Shown piece by piece: positions 41,026-50,686 of a stretch of 64,000 nucleotides of DNA (the first letter of the stretch is position 1; every line of letters starts with the position of its first letter). The stretch is from JANJUB01 sp040081075 (lineage in GTDB: Bacteria > Armatimonadota > Fimbriimonadia > Fimbriimonadales > Fimbriimonadaceae): the NCBI GenBank assembly GCA_040081075.1, contig JBEBHJ010000002.1:1-64000 (forward strand). The letters run 5' to 3'. The position numbers were made by a program, and so were the translations under genes. The notes under the pieces are model-generated. The model saw only the letters and a list, made by a program, of their open reading frames with translations, had not been told where the DNA came from and made no database searches.

Positions 41026-43544
41026 CCGCCAAAGTTGAACGACAGTTCCAGGTCGAAGCCGCTTGATCGGTAGGCGCCGCTCGAAGCAAATGGGTCGAGA
41101 TTTCGCACATTGCGATACTTGTAAGACCCGATCAGCGAGATGCTTCGGTAGATTTGGTATTCGTAAAAGAGCCCGGCAAAACCCTCGGACTGGGGCAGGT
41201 ATCCCGTGGATTTTCCGAGATTGAATCGAAGACTCGCGTTCTGGCGATCGGAAATGCGATAGCCAAAGTATCCATCGGCGCTGATAACGTTTTGCGCGAA
41301 CGTCCCGCCACCCGATAGGAGGGCGTTTAACCCGAGGCGGTAGTTCCACTTCGGGCCAAACCGACCCGCGAGATTGCCATCAAAGTTAAACGCTCGGGAT
41401 GTAAAAGGCGAATCGAGGTAACGGGTCGAGGAGTTGTCCAGATTGAACGAGATCAGGTGTCCGCGTCCTAGATCATAATCGGCCCCCAACCCAAAGGAAA
41501 GGGTATCGGTGTTTGAGGCGACGGAGCCAGCGGTTCGAATTGACTGGATTCGACCATCAATCGTGAGCCGCTGACTTGGATGCCAATTGGCGCTCGCGTG
41601 ATAGATTCGATAATCCGATAGGCCGGAAAGGGGGGCGGTGCCGAGCGAACCGGAACTGAATCCGTTTCCTCCAAATCCGGTGCCGAGAGAACCCGTAAAG
41701 CCAGCCAAGGTGGCGAGCTGACCTGATCGACTATCGGCGGCGGAGAATTTCACCCTCAGTTTGTCGGACGGCGTGAAGTTCGCAGTTAGGGAGAGATCGT
41801 GACCGGTCCCGGAGTCGCCGGCAAACCGTGTTCGATTGAAGCTCGTGAGCCAATCAAATTGCCACATTTTGCCCGCGGAATAATTGGCATCAAACTTAAC
41901 GCTCTGCATGCTGAGCTTCTTCACTGAGGTGTCGGTTACTTGCCCAAGTTGATTTTGAAGACCGTAGCGGGCCGACAAGTTGCCGCTGGTGTGGCTGTAA
42001 TTCAGGCTGGTTGAATCCAGCTTGGTCTCATTGGCCGTTCTTTGGACGCCAGTGCGAACGTGCTCCGCCGACCAACCGCGACTGTTGCCATCTAGGCGGG
42101 CTACGGATGCGCGGGATACGGTTTCGCGGGCTTGCTCAAAGGTGTTGCCGCTCAGCGACGAACCGGTTCGCGTGCTAACCGAGGCATTCTTGTGGTCAAA
42201 GCTATACCGAAAGCCCTTCTTCAGCAAAGTTGCGCCGAGATCCCAAGCCTTTTCGTTTCGGTTGAAGCCCCGGGTTTCGACGCTGATGAAATCGTCTGGG
42301 ACATCGCGGAGAGCAGCTTTGATTTTCAGCCCACCCGTTTCGTAGCTTGCTTGGGCTCCGCGGGCGGTGCCAGAAAGGGGGGTAACGGAACTATCCAGCG
42401 AGCCGGTCGCTTGGCTTAACAAGATGTAGCCTCGCCGATTGAGAGGAATTCGGTAATCCACTCCGATCACGCGACGATCGCCTTCGCCTAGAGACGTTGG
42501 CTTTGGGAAGTAGACGACATCAACTAGGCTGGTGGTGGGAATAAACCGGCGAAAATAGAAGACACTCTTGTTGTTCAGATCGAAGTCATAGTCGACGCCT
42601 TGAATCTGGAGGATTCCATCAACTCTGATCGTCGTTGGAAACGCGGCGGTGTTGAGGGGTTCAAACTGGAGGAAGTAGGGCGTTCCGGCCGCACCAAATC
42701 CTTCGAATTGTTCGAGTCGGCTGCTCAGTCCACCGTTCCCTCGGGCTTTTTGCTCAATGAGCGTCACACCGAGCCGACCTCCTTTGCCGAAGTCATAGCT
42801 CATGCCGCCGCCAGTCACGTCTCCACGACTTGAATTGAAGTCGAAGGCCTCGTAGGTTACGGTAACAGTGCTGGTTGGAGGGATGATGCGACCCCGAAAA
42901 TCTATGCGACCCACTTCGTAGTCGATTGAATAATCGGTGCCCAAGGCTAGGGGCACGCCATCCAGAAGCACTTCTTGGGAGCCCGAAATGATCTGGCTGT
43001 TTTGTAGATAATAGGGACCGGATGAGTTTGCACCCTGAAAGCTGACCGTGCGGGCACTTCCCTTTGTCTCGGTCTTCAGAACCTTGGCGGTGAACTTGCC
43101 ACTTTTGAATGCAACGGCGGCTCCTTTCATATTCCGGTTGATGCTTGCAAAAGCATTCGTGTTGAGGAGGGTCCCTAGGATGTCGCCCGCTTCCACGGTG
43201 AACGGCCCCTTGGCGAAATCCAACTTCAGTCGCTGGGCTTGAGGATCTTGGAATCGGTTATCCGTGAGGGTGAAATCGAAATCGAAAAGCCCGAGAACTT
43301 TGCGGCCCGAGAAGCTAACGGCACCGGTATCGGTGAACCGGTCTCCGCCACGACCGTAATAGGTGAGCGAATTGAACGCATCTTGGTCGCCGCTGACGCT
43401 GTGCTGATGGAACGCCAATTGCCGATATCCACCGATTTGAATGCGGCGGATGAGTTCGCGGTCAAGCCAATTGAACAACCCACCCGTTTGGGCCATGGAG
43501 GGTGAAACTAGGGCAAAAACCGCAAAGCAAGCGAGTCGGCGCAT
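41022..43544 (-). CDS. Large beta-barrel-like outer membrane/surface protein
   Basis: 840 residues with a signal peptide (ACFAVFALVSPSMAQ). The first part has two related units of about 55 residues: YYLQNSQIISGSQEVLLDG/GTDYSIDYEVGRIDF near 178-230 and PYFLQFEPLNTAAFPTTIRVDG/GVDYDFDLNNKSVFYF near 285-340. The C-terminal 450 residues are alternating strands (for example WHPSQRLTIDGRIQSI, FGLGADYDLGRGHLISF) ending in FDLELSFNFGG, whose terminal aromatic/hydrophobic pattern suits a beta barrel. The role is unknown; adhesion or transport is possible. It interlocks with the convergent PilZ-like gene. Confidence 0.6.
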   Translation of the reverse strand: MRRLACFAVFALVSPSMAQTGGLFNWLDRELIRRIQIGGYRQLAFHQHSVSGDQDAFNSLTYYGRGGDRFTDTGAVSFSGRKVLGLFDFDFTLTDNRFQDPQAQRLKLDFAKGPFTVEAGDILGTLLNTNAFASINRNMKGAAVAFKSGKFTAKVLKTETKGSARTVSFQGANSSGPYYLQNSQIISGSQEVLLDGVPLALGTDYSIDYEVGRIDFRGRIIPPTSTVTVTYEAFDFNSSRGDVTGGGMSYDFGKGGRLGVTLIEQKARGNGGLSSRLEQFEGFGAAGTPYFLQFEPLNTAAFPTTIRVDGILQIQGVDYDFDLNNKSVFYFRRFIPTTSLVDVVYFPKPTSLGEGDRRVIGVDYRIPLNRRGYILLSQATGSLDSSVTPLSGTARGAQASYETGGLKIKAALRDVPDDFISVETRGFNRNEKAWDLGATLLKKGFRYSFDHKNASVSTRTGSSLSGNTFEQARETVSRASVARLDGNSRGWSAEHVRTGVQRTANETKLDSTSLNYSHTSGNLSARYGLQNQLGQVTDTSVKKLSMQSVKFDANYSAGKMWQFDWLTSFNRTRFAGDSGTGHDLSLTANFTPSDKLRVKFSAADSRSGQLATLAGFTGSLGTGFGGNGFSSGSLGTAPLSGLSDYRIYHASANWHPSQRLTIDGRIQSIRTAGSVASNTDTLSFGLGADYDLGRGHLISFNLDNSSTRYLDSPFTSRAFNFDGNLAGRFGPKWNYRLGLNALLSGGGTFAQNVISADGYFGYRISDRQNASLRFNLGKSTGYLPQSEGFAGLFYEYQIYRSISLIGSYKYRNVRNLDPFASSGAYRSSGFDLELSFNFGG

Positions 43545-43606
43545 AAATGAAACGTGAACGTCAACCCATTAGACCGGTTAAGGGATCGCTGCAGTTCTAT
43601 AAAGTT

Positions 43607-43682
43607 TGGAGGCGCCGAGCAGATTCGAACTGCTGCATAAAGCTTTTGCAGAGCCTCCCCTTAGCCACTTGGGTACGGCGCC
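43607..43682 (-). tRNA. tRNA-Cys (anticodon GCA)
   Basis: 76 nt on the minus strand, with 5' GGCGCCG pairing with CGGCGCC, discriminator T and encoded CCA. The anticodon loop is CTGCAAA with GCA at 43647-43649; the T-arm is CAGTTCGAATCTG. It separates the surface protein gene from a 607-residue orphan. Nothing resembling an integrated element boundary is evident here. Confidence 0.97.
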
Positions 43683-43734
43683 CGCCAGCTTGAGATTTTA
43701 CCTCTTGTGGGTGGAGTTTTAGGACCTGTGCAAA

Positions 43735-45558
43735 ATGATGCCTGCAAATCATCTCAGCTTGGTGAAACCACTGTCTAATGCGGAGCGTCTGTGGGGCAGA
43801 ATGTCGCTAATCGTTTGTTTTCTGATTACACGAGCACACCATCAGGAACCGAAGGTTGAGTTTCCCCCTCGAATTTACAGCGCTAGGGAGATCGCGAGGC
43901 AGTTTACGAGTGAGGACCGCACGGTTCGGTTTGATGATCGGCTCGCGGAACGGGCGTGGTTTCTTGCTCTGAAACCAAGACCGTGGGCAGAGTGTCATCA
44001 GCTCCTAACCAAAACGGTGGACTTGGAGATCGTCAAGGAAGGCAACCCGGAGAAGTATGTACTGCGCGAAACAAAGCAAGCGATAGATCGCAGGCTGGAC
44101 ATGCAAAGGCAATTTTCGAAAGTGCTCTATACCGATGTACAGGCGGCTTGGGCCGAGGATGGGAGTGCTGGATTACGCTCAGAAAACGTTCCCAACCTTT
44201 GGAAACGGTTTCTTGAAATGCCAACCGTTGAAAGTCTAAGGTCGTTGCGATCAGGAATCACGTTCAACGCGGCAATGACGAGCAACAATGCCTCCCCACA
44301 ACTGCGCCGCTTGGTGAAGCGCACTCTCAACAATTTGAGCATCCCCAATCTGGTTCAAACACCCTGCACGTTTACAGTCTTGCCTATGGAGAACCTGGTT
44401 CTGCCAGAACTCGAAGGGAAATCTCCTTGCAATGAGTTGGGGATCAATATTCGTTTGTTTCGAAACAGGAGGTATTTGAGGTTTACGTTTCAGGCGTTTG
44501 CGTTCGGCGGCGAGTCGAGATTCATAGGCGACTTGGGATCCGCGACTGTGCTATATGAATTGGCAAGGGATGGTGGTATTGGCCCTGAAGAGTACTTCCT
44601 AGGTGGATATGTGCCCCAAAAACCAGAAGCCGCTGTCATGGGAAAAGTAGCTTCTGAGCAGTTTCAACAATATCGAGCCGAGGCAGAAGAGTTTTGGCGA
44701 TCTAGCGCGGGCAAGTTGATGGATCGTTTACTAAAATTGAATCGACACCGTACGGTTTTAGATATGCTTGGTGGCTTCCTTTCTGCCCACAAGGATTCAG
44801 AGTTTGCCGTGCCCCTGGAAGGGCCAAGTACCGTTGATCTGGAAATGAATGATATCGCTTCATTCGAGGCAGCCGATGCGGAGGGGCTACCCTACTCCAT
44901 CGGTAAGCAAGGCTTATCTCTTGCCTCATGGCTTCCTTCATTGGTTGACGATGTGACGACATTCAAGAACCCACTGGCTTTCATCGATACCCAGCTGTGC
45001 CCCCCGTTGGCATCCTCAATTTCGCTGCTCAATCCTGATTTTACGTTAAGGCAGGACCTTGCAAAGACACCGATGGAAGTGCTCTTGAAGTATTTTGAAA
45101 AGACTACAAATCGCCGACGAGACTGGGCGGAATCAACAGGACTCTTCACTCGGCACACGCTATTAGAACGCTCACGTGAGGCGTTGACCTACGCGGATAA
45201 GCTACTTGGACGTGAGGCGCTTGTTGACACAAAGGATTTACTTGAGACATACCATTCAAAAGACCTAAATCTGAGTTTCTTGGCTGGCTCCTTGTCGAAG
45301 AGGGTCACGTCAAATGTCGATCTCATGAAATATTTCACACCCAGCGATCAAGATTCGGCTCTCGGCATCCGTCGGTACAAGCAAGACAATAACCGCATAT
45401 TTCAGTCACCTTACGCTTGGGTGGCCCTTGGAGTGAACTTTCTCTGGGAGGGTTCAATACGTTCCGTTATGAAAGCACCACGGCCCTCAAGTGATGGTGT
45501 TCGCGTTCGCGATGAAGCCAAGTCGGTGCAAATCAAAGAATTACCAACGCAAGGCTAG
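43735..45558 (+). CDS. Protein of unknown function, 607 residues
   Basis: No family is recognised. The start at 43735 gives a long N-terminus; a second ATG at 43801 would begin MSLIVCFLITRAHHQEPK, a short signal-like segment. The body is mixed, with FTVLPMENLVLPELEGKSPC near 215, FRFTFQAFAFGG-like strands near 245-255, helical RAEAEEFWRSSAGKLMDRLL near 315, and WAESTGLFTRHTLLERSREAL near 465. Base composition is richer in A+T than the flanking genes, and it starts 52 bases from tRNA-Cys. Both hint at horizontal transfer, but no integrase is present. Its end overlaps the GAF gene by 18 bases on the other strand. Confidence 0.6.
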   Translation: MMPANHLSLVKPLSNAERLWGRMSLIVCFLITRAHHQEPKVEFPPRIYSAREIARQFTSEDRTVRFDDRLAERAWFLALKPRPWAECHQLLTKTVDLEIVKEGNPEKYVLRETKQAIDRRLDMQRQFSKVLYTDVQAAWAEDGSAGLRSENVPNLWKRFLEMPTVESLRSLRSGITFNAAMTSNNASPQLRRLVKRTLNNLSIPNLVQTPCTFTVLPMENLVLPELEGKSPCNELGINIRLFRNRRYLRFTFQAFAFGGESRFIGDLGSATVLYELARDGGIGPEEYFLGGYVPQKPEAAVMGKVASEQFQQYRAEAEEFWRSSAGKLMDRLLKLNRHRTVLDMLGGFLSAHKDSEFAVPLEGPSTVDLEMNDIASFEAADAEGLPYSIGKQGLSLASWLPSLVDDVTTFKNPLAFIDTQLCPPLASSISLLNPDFTLRQDLAKTPMEVLLKYFEKTTNRRRDWAESTGLFTRHTLLERSREALTYADKLLGREALVDTKDLLETYHSKDLNLSFLAGSLSKRVTSNVDLMKYFTPSDQDSALGIRRYKQDNNRIFQSPYAWVALGVNFLWEGSIRSVMKAPRPSSDGVRVRDEAKSVQIKELPTQG

Positions 45559-45984
45559 CTCACGGGCGAGGCTATCTAAGAACGCTTCATCACTGGCATC
45601 AAAGGCTCCGACGGTGTGGCTGTCTATGTCTATCTGACCGAGGATTTTATCGCCATCACGGATCAAAACGACGATTTCGGAGCGGGTGTTGATTGAGCAG
45701 GAGAGGTAGTTGCTTAGTTCGCGGACGTCTTCAATCACCTGATTGGCGTTCTCTGCTACTGCGGTTCCGCATACGCCCCGGCCGATGGGGATGCGGGTGT
45801 GATCGGTGTGAGCTCCTACGTAGGCATCGAGGATCAGGTCGTCTTCGAGCCGATAGATTCCTGACCAATCGTAGTTAGGCAGTTTGGAGAGTTCCTCCAT
45901 CGCGAATTGGCGGAGATTGAAACCCTTGAGCGGAGATTGGTTGACCGCTTGCAGAACGGCTTCGGCGACGGACGGGCTAATCAC
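45541..45984 (-). CDS. GAF domain protein (free-methionine-sulfoxide-reductase-like)
   Basis: 147 residues, one GAF domain. The order WSGIYRLEDDLILDAYVG, then GRGVCGTAVAENANQV, then YLSCSINTRSEIVVLI and ILGQIDIDSHTVGAFDASDE is the plan of free methionine-(R)-sulfoxide reductase. The Cys of GVCG and the Cys of LSCS align with two of the redox cysteines of that enzyme; a third usual Cys is not seen. It may reduce methionine sulfoxide or bind a small ligand. The GTG start overlaps aspS by eight bases, so the two are co-translated. Confidence 0.7.
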   Translation of the reverse strand: MISPSVAEAVLQAVNQSPLKGFNLRQFAMEELSKLPNYDWSGIYRLEDDLILDAYVGAHTDHTRIPIGRGVCGTAVAENANQVIEDVRELSNYLSCSINTRSEIVVLIRDGDKILGQIDIDSHTVGAFDASDEAFLDSLARELALRW

Positions 45985-47794
45985 GCTTTGTAACCTGCAA
46001 ACCCATTTCTTTCCATTGGGCTTCGTCGACAGTCGACGGTGCCTCCATCATCGGATCGTAGCCGTTACCCATCTTGGGGAAGGCCATCACTTCGCGAATG
46101 TTCTCGTCATCGGTAAGAAGCATGACCAGGCGATCGATTCCGGGGGCGATGCCACCGTGCGGGGGGGCGCCGAAACTGAATGCTTCGAGGATGTGGCCAA
46201 AACGCTCCCTCTGAGTTTTTTCGTCAATGCCAAGGAGCGTGAATATGCGGGCTTGGATATCGGGTCGGTGGATTCGGATTGAACCCGAGGCCCACTCCAT
46301 GCCGTTGCACACGATATCGTAGCAGTCAGCGCGAATGCGGCCGGGGTCGGAATCCATGTAAACCAGATCTTCGACTTTCGGCATTGTGAAGGGGTGGTGC
46401 ACGGAGTTCCATCTTTTGCCCTCTTCGTCCCACTCAACCAAGGGGAAATCTACGACCCAACAAAAGCTGAGAAGCTTGGGATCGCGTAGCCCGCACAGCG
46501 TGCCGATTTCGTTGCGCAGTCGGAAAAGGACGTTGTTGCCAGTGGTATAGGTGTCAGCGATAAAGCAAAGCAGATCGCCTTCTTCGGCTTGGGCGGTCTT
46601 GAGCATCGAGGCGAGTTCCTCGGGTTTGAAAAACTTTGTGATTGAACCTTTGATGCCAAACCCGCCAACGACGGTGACCTCGGGATCATCCTTCGAGACC
46701 ACAGCGAGCGTGGCCATGCCCTTAGCGCCAAACTGCTTGCAAAACTCTTCGAGATTCCCGATTTCCTTGCGGGATAAACCTGATCCGCCCGGGTAACGGA
46801 CTCCGCGAACCATGCCTCCATTTTCGACCGTGCTCTTAAACACGCCGAAATCGCAATTGGCGGCCACATCTGAGACGTTAAAGAGTTGCAGTCCAAACCT
46901 CAAATCTGGTTTGTCGCACCCGTACTGCTCCATGGCCTCGTCGTAGGTTAATCGTGGGAACGGCTCGACTTTGGCTTTGTCCAGGCCAAACTCTTCCACA
47001 ACTTCATTGATGACGGTTCGCGTCATCCCTTCGATCAAGGTCAGAACATCATCTTGGGTGACAAAGCTCATTTCAAGATCGAGTTGGGTGAATTCGGGTT
47101 GGCGGTCGGCTCTTTGGCTTTCATCGCGGAAGCACTTTGCAACCTGATAGTAACGCTCCAACCCGGCGACCATGAGGAGTTGCTTATACTGCTGCGGGCT
47201 TTGGGGAAGGGCGTAGAACTTGCCTGGTTCCAGGCGGTATGGGACGAGGTAATCGCGCGCGCCTTCGGGGGTTGATTTCGTGAAGATCGGCGTTTCGGTT
47301 TCGATGAATCCGCGCTCATCCAGGTAGGCCCGAAGCTTCCTGACGGCGGCCGCACGAATGGCGAGTCGTTGGAACATGGCGGGCCGGCGGAGATCGAGAT
47401 AGCGGTGCTTGACGCGAAGCTCTTCGCTCACGCTCTTCATCTGCTCTTCATCGCTGACCGGGAATGGAAGGATGGCAGCTTGGCTGAGCACCGAGTAGCC
47501 CGTGACGAGCAATTCTACGTCGCCGGTCGCCATTTTGGGGTTACGGGTGGCTTCGTTACGCATCCTTACTTCCCCAGTTACGCTCAGGCAAGCCTCGTGG
47601 CGGATTTCTTGGAGGTTAGCGAACGTTTGTGGATCGATGAAGAGCTGAACGATGCCGGTGCGATCGCGCATATCGACGAAGAAAAGTCCACCCAGGTCAC
47701 GAATTCGGTGGGCCCATCCGTTCAAGACGACTTGCTGACCGGAGTGCTCGGCCCGCAGATCGCCACAGGCATGCGTACGCTGAAGAAAGCTCAT
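45977..47794 (-). CDS. aspS: Aspartyl-tRNA synthetase
   Basis: 605 residues, the bacterial type with a GAD insert. The anticodon-binding domain begins HACGDLRAEHSGQQVVLNGW. Class II motif 2 is in YQVAKCFRDESQRADRQPEF near 215, the GAD domain lies around 290-420, and motif 3 is GGIAPGIDRLVMLL near 550. It charges tRNA-Asp; whether it also charges tRNA-Asn cannot be decided here. The downstream GAF gene overlaps it. Confidence 0.96.
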   Translation of the reverse strand: MSFLQRTHACGDLRAEHSGQQVVLNGWAHRIRDLGGLFFVDMRDRTGIVQLFIDPQTFANLQEIRHEACLSVTGEVRMRNEATRNPKMATGDVELLVTGYSVLSQAAILPFPVSDEEQMKSVSEELRVKHRYLDLRRPAMFQRLAIRAAAVRKLRAYLDERGFIETETPIFTKSTPEGARDYLVPYRLEPGKFYALPQSPQQYKQLLMVAGLERYYQVAKCFRDESQRADRQPEFTQLDLEMSFVTQDDVLTLIEGMTRTVINEVVEEFGLDKAKVEPFPRLTYDEAMEQYGCDKPDLRFGLQLFNVSDVAANCDFGVFKSTVENGGMVRGVRYPGGSGLSRKEIGNLEEFCKQFGAKGMATLAVVSKDDPEVTVVGGFGIKGSITKFFKPEELASMLKTAQAEEGDLLCFIADTYTTGNNVLFRLRNEIGTLCGLRDPKLLSFCWVVDFPLVEWDEEGKRWNSVHHPFTMPKVEDLVYMDSDPGRIRADCYDIVCNGMEWASGSIRIHRPDIQARIFTLLGIDEKTQRERFGHILEAFSFGAPPHGGIAPGIDRLVMLLTDDENIREVMAFPKMGNGYDPMMEAPSTVDEAQWKEMGLQVTKRD

Positions 47795-47822
47795 TTGAAG
47801 CTAAGAGGATACCGGATTGGGG

Positions 47823-48704
47823 TTAGAGTGGATACAAATGCACGGAACCATCTGACCCGCTAACCGCAAGACCCTGTTTAGGATGATGGGCCATGGCGAT
47901 GGGTCGGTAGGCGTGGGTTTCGAATCGTTTGACCTCTTCGCCAGCGGGATTGTACAATGAAAAGCCGTCGGCATCCAAAGATGCGAGGCAATCACCGGCG
48001 ATGAAGAGAAGCTTGGGATAGCCAGGGCGGGTATCGGCATGCCCCACCGCCTGCCAATCGCTGGTTCTCATGATGAGCACTTCATGCAGTGAGCGAACGG
48101 CGAGCAGATCAGATTCTTCGGAAGCGGCTAGTGCGAACATTCGGCGTGTTCCCTTTGCGCGGTGCAGAAGGCGCCCTCCTGAGCTCCAGACGGTGATGGA
48201 AAAGCGATCCGTTCCCGCTAAGCGGTTCCCGGAAATGTAGCTCATCAGGCACGGTGCTGCATTATCGGAGAACCTGCCCTCGAGAACGCCGTTGGCGTCG
48301 TAGAGCTCAACGTGACCGTCAGCGTAAGCGCACGCAACTTGACCCATGGATGACCGGGCAAGATTAACGGGCGTGGTGATCAGGAACGCCATGTTGGGAT
48401 CGGATTGGCGAGCCCATTCTACTGAACCTGAGTACAGGTTGATTCGACGGAGTATGTCTCCCCAGGCAACGTAAAGGGACTGACCGTCGCCAGAGAAGAT
48501 GATGGAACGAATCGAGTCGTGCGGTCGAATGCGATGGTCCTCGGTCATGAAGTTGGACTGATAGATCACTTCATTGCCTCGGAAGACGGCTACTTCGCGG
48601 TCGACGGTTGAAGCTGCAAGCATCGTGCCGTCGGGCGAGAAACACACGTGATTGACAGGCGCAAAAGTTACTCCGGGGATTTCGAGTAATGCGCTTTCGA
48701 CCAT
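47823..48704 (-). CDS. WD40-like beta-propeller protein
   Basis: 293 residues without a signal peptide. About six blades are visible, such as VNHVCFSPDGTMLAASTVD, SIIFSGDGQSLYVAWGD, SSMGQVACAYADGHVELYD and AMAHHPKQGLAVSGSDGSVH. This is a cytoplasmic WD40-type scaffold; there is no partner or enzymatic motif. The ATG has TAGAAT 7 nt upstream, close to the divergent dapA. It follows aspS in space but is read from its own start. Confidence 0.72.
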   Translation of the reverse strand: MVESALLEIPGVTFAPVNHVCFSPDGTMLAASTVDREVAVFRGNEVIYQSNFMTEDHRIRPHDSIRSIIFSGDGQSLYVAWGDILRRINLYSGSVEWARQSDPNMAFLITTPVNLARSSMGQVACAYADGHVELYDANGVLEGRFSDNAAPCLMSYISGNRLAGTDRFSITVWSSGGRLLHRAKGTRRMFALAASEESDLLAVRSLHEVLIMRTSDWQAVGHADTRPGYPKLLFIAGDCLASLDADGFSLYNPAGEEVKRFETHAYRPIAMAHHPKQGLAVSGSDGSVHLYPL

Positions 48705-48711
48705 AGTGTGT

Positions 48712-48717
48712 ATTCTA
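48712..48717 (-). promoter_or_regulatory. -10 hexamer of the WD40-like gene
   Basis: On the minus strand TAGAAT, 7 nt before the ATG at 48704. It belongs to a short divergent region in which both genes have such a hexamer. Confidence 0.5.
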
Positions 48718-48746
48718 CGGCAATACGGCGATCTGACGTTGCAGAC

Positions 48747-48752
48747 TAAAAT
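48747..48752 (+). promoter_or_regulatory. -10 hexamer of dapA
   Basis: TAAAAT, 6 nt before the dapA ATG at 48759, with no Shine-Dalgarno site. Confidence 0.5.
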
Positions 48753-48758
48753 AGAAAT

Positions 48759-49694
48759 ATGTCGAAATTCACGGGATGCGGAACGGCGATGGTCACGCCA
48801 TTCAATCGCGACGGTTCGCTAGATGAAGTAACTTTTCGTAAGCTCGTCGAGCGCCAAATCCAAGCGGGGATCAGTTTTCTGGTTCCTTGCGGTACGACGG
48901 GCGAGAGTCCAACGCTTGATCATCACGAGCATTTGCGCGTGGTTGAGCTGACAGTTGAGGTGAATCAAGGAAGGGTGCCTGTGCTGGCCGGAGCCGGAGG
49001 CTACAACACGGCCCATGTGATTTCCTTGATTTCAGATTTGCAAAAGCTGGGAGTGGATGGGATTCTGAGCGTAACGCCTTACTACAACAAGCCGACGCAG
49101 GATGGAGTTTTTGCCCACTACCAAGCGATTTCGGATTCGACCGATTTGCCGATTGTTCTCTATAGTGTTCAACCCCGAACCAACGTGAATATTGAGCCCA
49201 GCACGATGGAGCGCTTGGCCCAGTTGCCAAACATAATCGGCGTGAAAGAGGCATCGGGGAGTATTGCTCAGGTGGCTTCGATCAAAGGGCGAGTTCCGGA
49301 CGATTTCCTGATTCTCTCGGGAGACGACAGCGTAACGATTCCGGTCATTGCATTGGGTGGGCACGGGATCATTTCGGTGGTTTCTAATGAGATTCCGGGT
49401 GAAATGACTCAGCTCGCGAAGGCGGCGCTCAACAACGATTATGCGACGGCGCGGGCTATTCAGAAGCGGTTCCTTCCGCTTATGGAGATCAACTTCGTTG
49501 AAGCGAATCCTCAGCCCGCGAAGGCAGCGATGGAGATGATGGGATTGTTGGAGGCAAACTTGCGGCTCCCGCTTATTCCAGTTAAGCCCGAAAATGCGAC
49601 CAAGATTCGGCAAGTATTGGTTCATTGCGGTTTGCTAGCCAGTAGCCCGATTGAAGACGTATCCCACGCCCTGCACGGAACCGTTGTGGCTTGA
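48759..49694 (+). CDS. dapA: 4-hydroxy-tetrahydrodipicolinate synthase
   Basis: 311 residues, slightly longer than the usual 292. It condenses pyruvate and aspartate semialdehyde in lysine and diaminopimelate synthesis. PCGTTGESPTLDHHEH near 48, SVTPYYNKPTQDG near 105 and IIGVKEASGS with the Schiff-base Lys near 163 are present. The usual YNVPxRT reads YSVQPRTNVN. A 1-base overlap joins it to the following flavin oxidoreductase. No other dap gene is in the window. Confidence 0.94.
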   Translation: MSKFTGCGTAMVTPFNRDGSLDEVTFRKLVERQIQAGISFLVPCGTTGESPTLDHHEHLRVVELTVEVNQGRVPVLAGAGGYNTAHVISLISDLQKLGVDGILSVTPYYNKPTQDGVFAHYQAISDSTDLPIVLYSVQPRTNVNIEPSTMERLAQLPNIIGVKEASGSIAQVASIKGRVPDDFLILSGDDSVTIPVIALGGHGIISVVSNEIPGEMTQLAKAALNNDYATARAIQKRFLPLMEINFVEANPQPAKAAMEMMGLLEANLRLPLIPVKPENATKIRQVLVHCGLLASSPIEDVSHALHGTVVA

Positions 49695-50686
49695 TGAAAG
49701 TTGCCATTGTGGGTGCGGGCGTTTCAGGCCTATCATGCGCTCGGGAGCTGGTAAAGGCAGGGGCCGAGGTTGTACTATTCGAGCGTGACAAAAAGGTCGG
49801 TGGGCGCTGCGCAACACGAACCATTGGCGATTACACCTTTGATACGGGAGCGACAAGTATTGCGCCGCGGGGCAGGGCGATAGAGAAGGTGATGCTTGGA
49901 GAGTTGGATCGCTTGCATCTCGTGACCGTTGAGAAACCAATTTTCGTGCACCATTCGTTACGAGTTGAAGCGGGGGACGCAAGTCATAACCGTGCGGAGC
50001 GTTTTTGCTATTCGACCGGCTTGGCGGAGTTGCCGAAACTGCTTGCGGCGAATTTGGATATTCGGCTGAACACACTTATTGAGCGTTTTGAGAAGCAGGA
50101 TGGAACGTATACATTGTTCGCCGGAGACCAAGGGTTCGAGAACTTTGATCGGCTCGTTTTAGCGGTTCCAGCACCGACGGCAAACGCACTTTTGAAGGGT
50201 TCCCGGGATCAGAAGTCGCTTGATTTTGTTCACTACCGCCCTTGCCTTAGCGTGTTGTTGGGTTACGATGAGCCGTTAGAAACACCCTATCATGCGTTGG
50301 TTGAGCCAGATCAAACCCATCCGCTCACGTGGCTGAGTGTGGAATCGGTTAAGTCGCCCGGGCGTGCGCCCGAAGGGCATTCGGCGCTGGTGGCGCAGCT
50401 GAGTCCGGCTTATAGTCGTTTACATTTCGAATCGGAGGAGGCATTGATCATTCAGAGCACTTGCGAGCATATTGGAAGACTTTTTGGAAGCGAGTTTCGG
50501 TCGCCAGTCGTCTCTCAAGTCAAGCGGTGGGCCTATAGCTTGCCGGAGAACATTGCCATGTTTGATTCGATCAACCCGCCCGGAGCCACGGTTGTGGTAG
50601 CCGGTGATGGATTGCTAGGTGGCCGAATTGAATTTGCGTTTGAAACGGGTGTCATGGCGGCACAGAGGGTTTTGGGACAACTATGA
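49694..50686 (+). CDS. FAD-dependent amine oxidase-like (renalase-type) oxidoreductase
   Basis: 330 residues. The FAD site is KVAIVGAGVSGLSCARELVK with the glutamate in VVLFERDKKVGGRCATR, as in renalase and related NAD(P)/FAD proteins. The end VVVAGDGLLGGRIEFAFETG is the second FAD contact. The substrate is unknown. It overlaps dapA (TGATG) and the following exported-protein gene (ATGA), so these three are one translation unit. Confidence 0.85.
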   Translation: MKVAIVGAGVSGLSCARELVKAGAEVVLFERDKKVGGRCATRTIGDYTFDTGATSIAPRGRAIEKVMLGELDRLHLVTVEKPIFVHHSLRVEAGDASHNRAERFCYSTGLAELPKLLAANLDIRLNTLIERFEKQDGTYTLFAGDQGFENFDRLVLAVPAPTANALLKGSRDQKSLDFVHYRPCLSVLLGYDEPLETPYHALVEPDQTHPLTWLSVESVKSPGRAPEGHSALVAQLSPAYSRLHFESEEALIIQSTCEHIGRLFGSEFRSPVVSQVKRWAYSLPENIAMFDSINPPGATVVVAGDGLLGGRIEFAFETGVMAAQRVLGQL

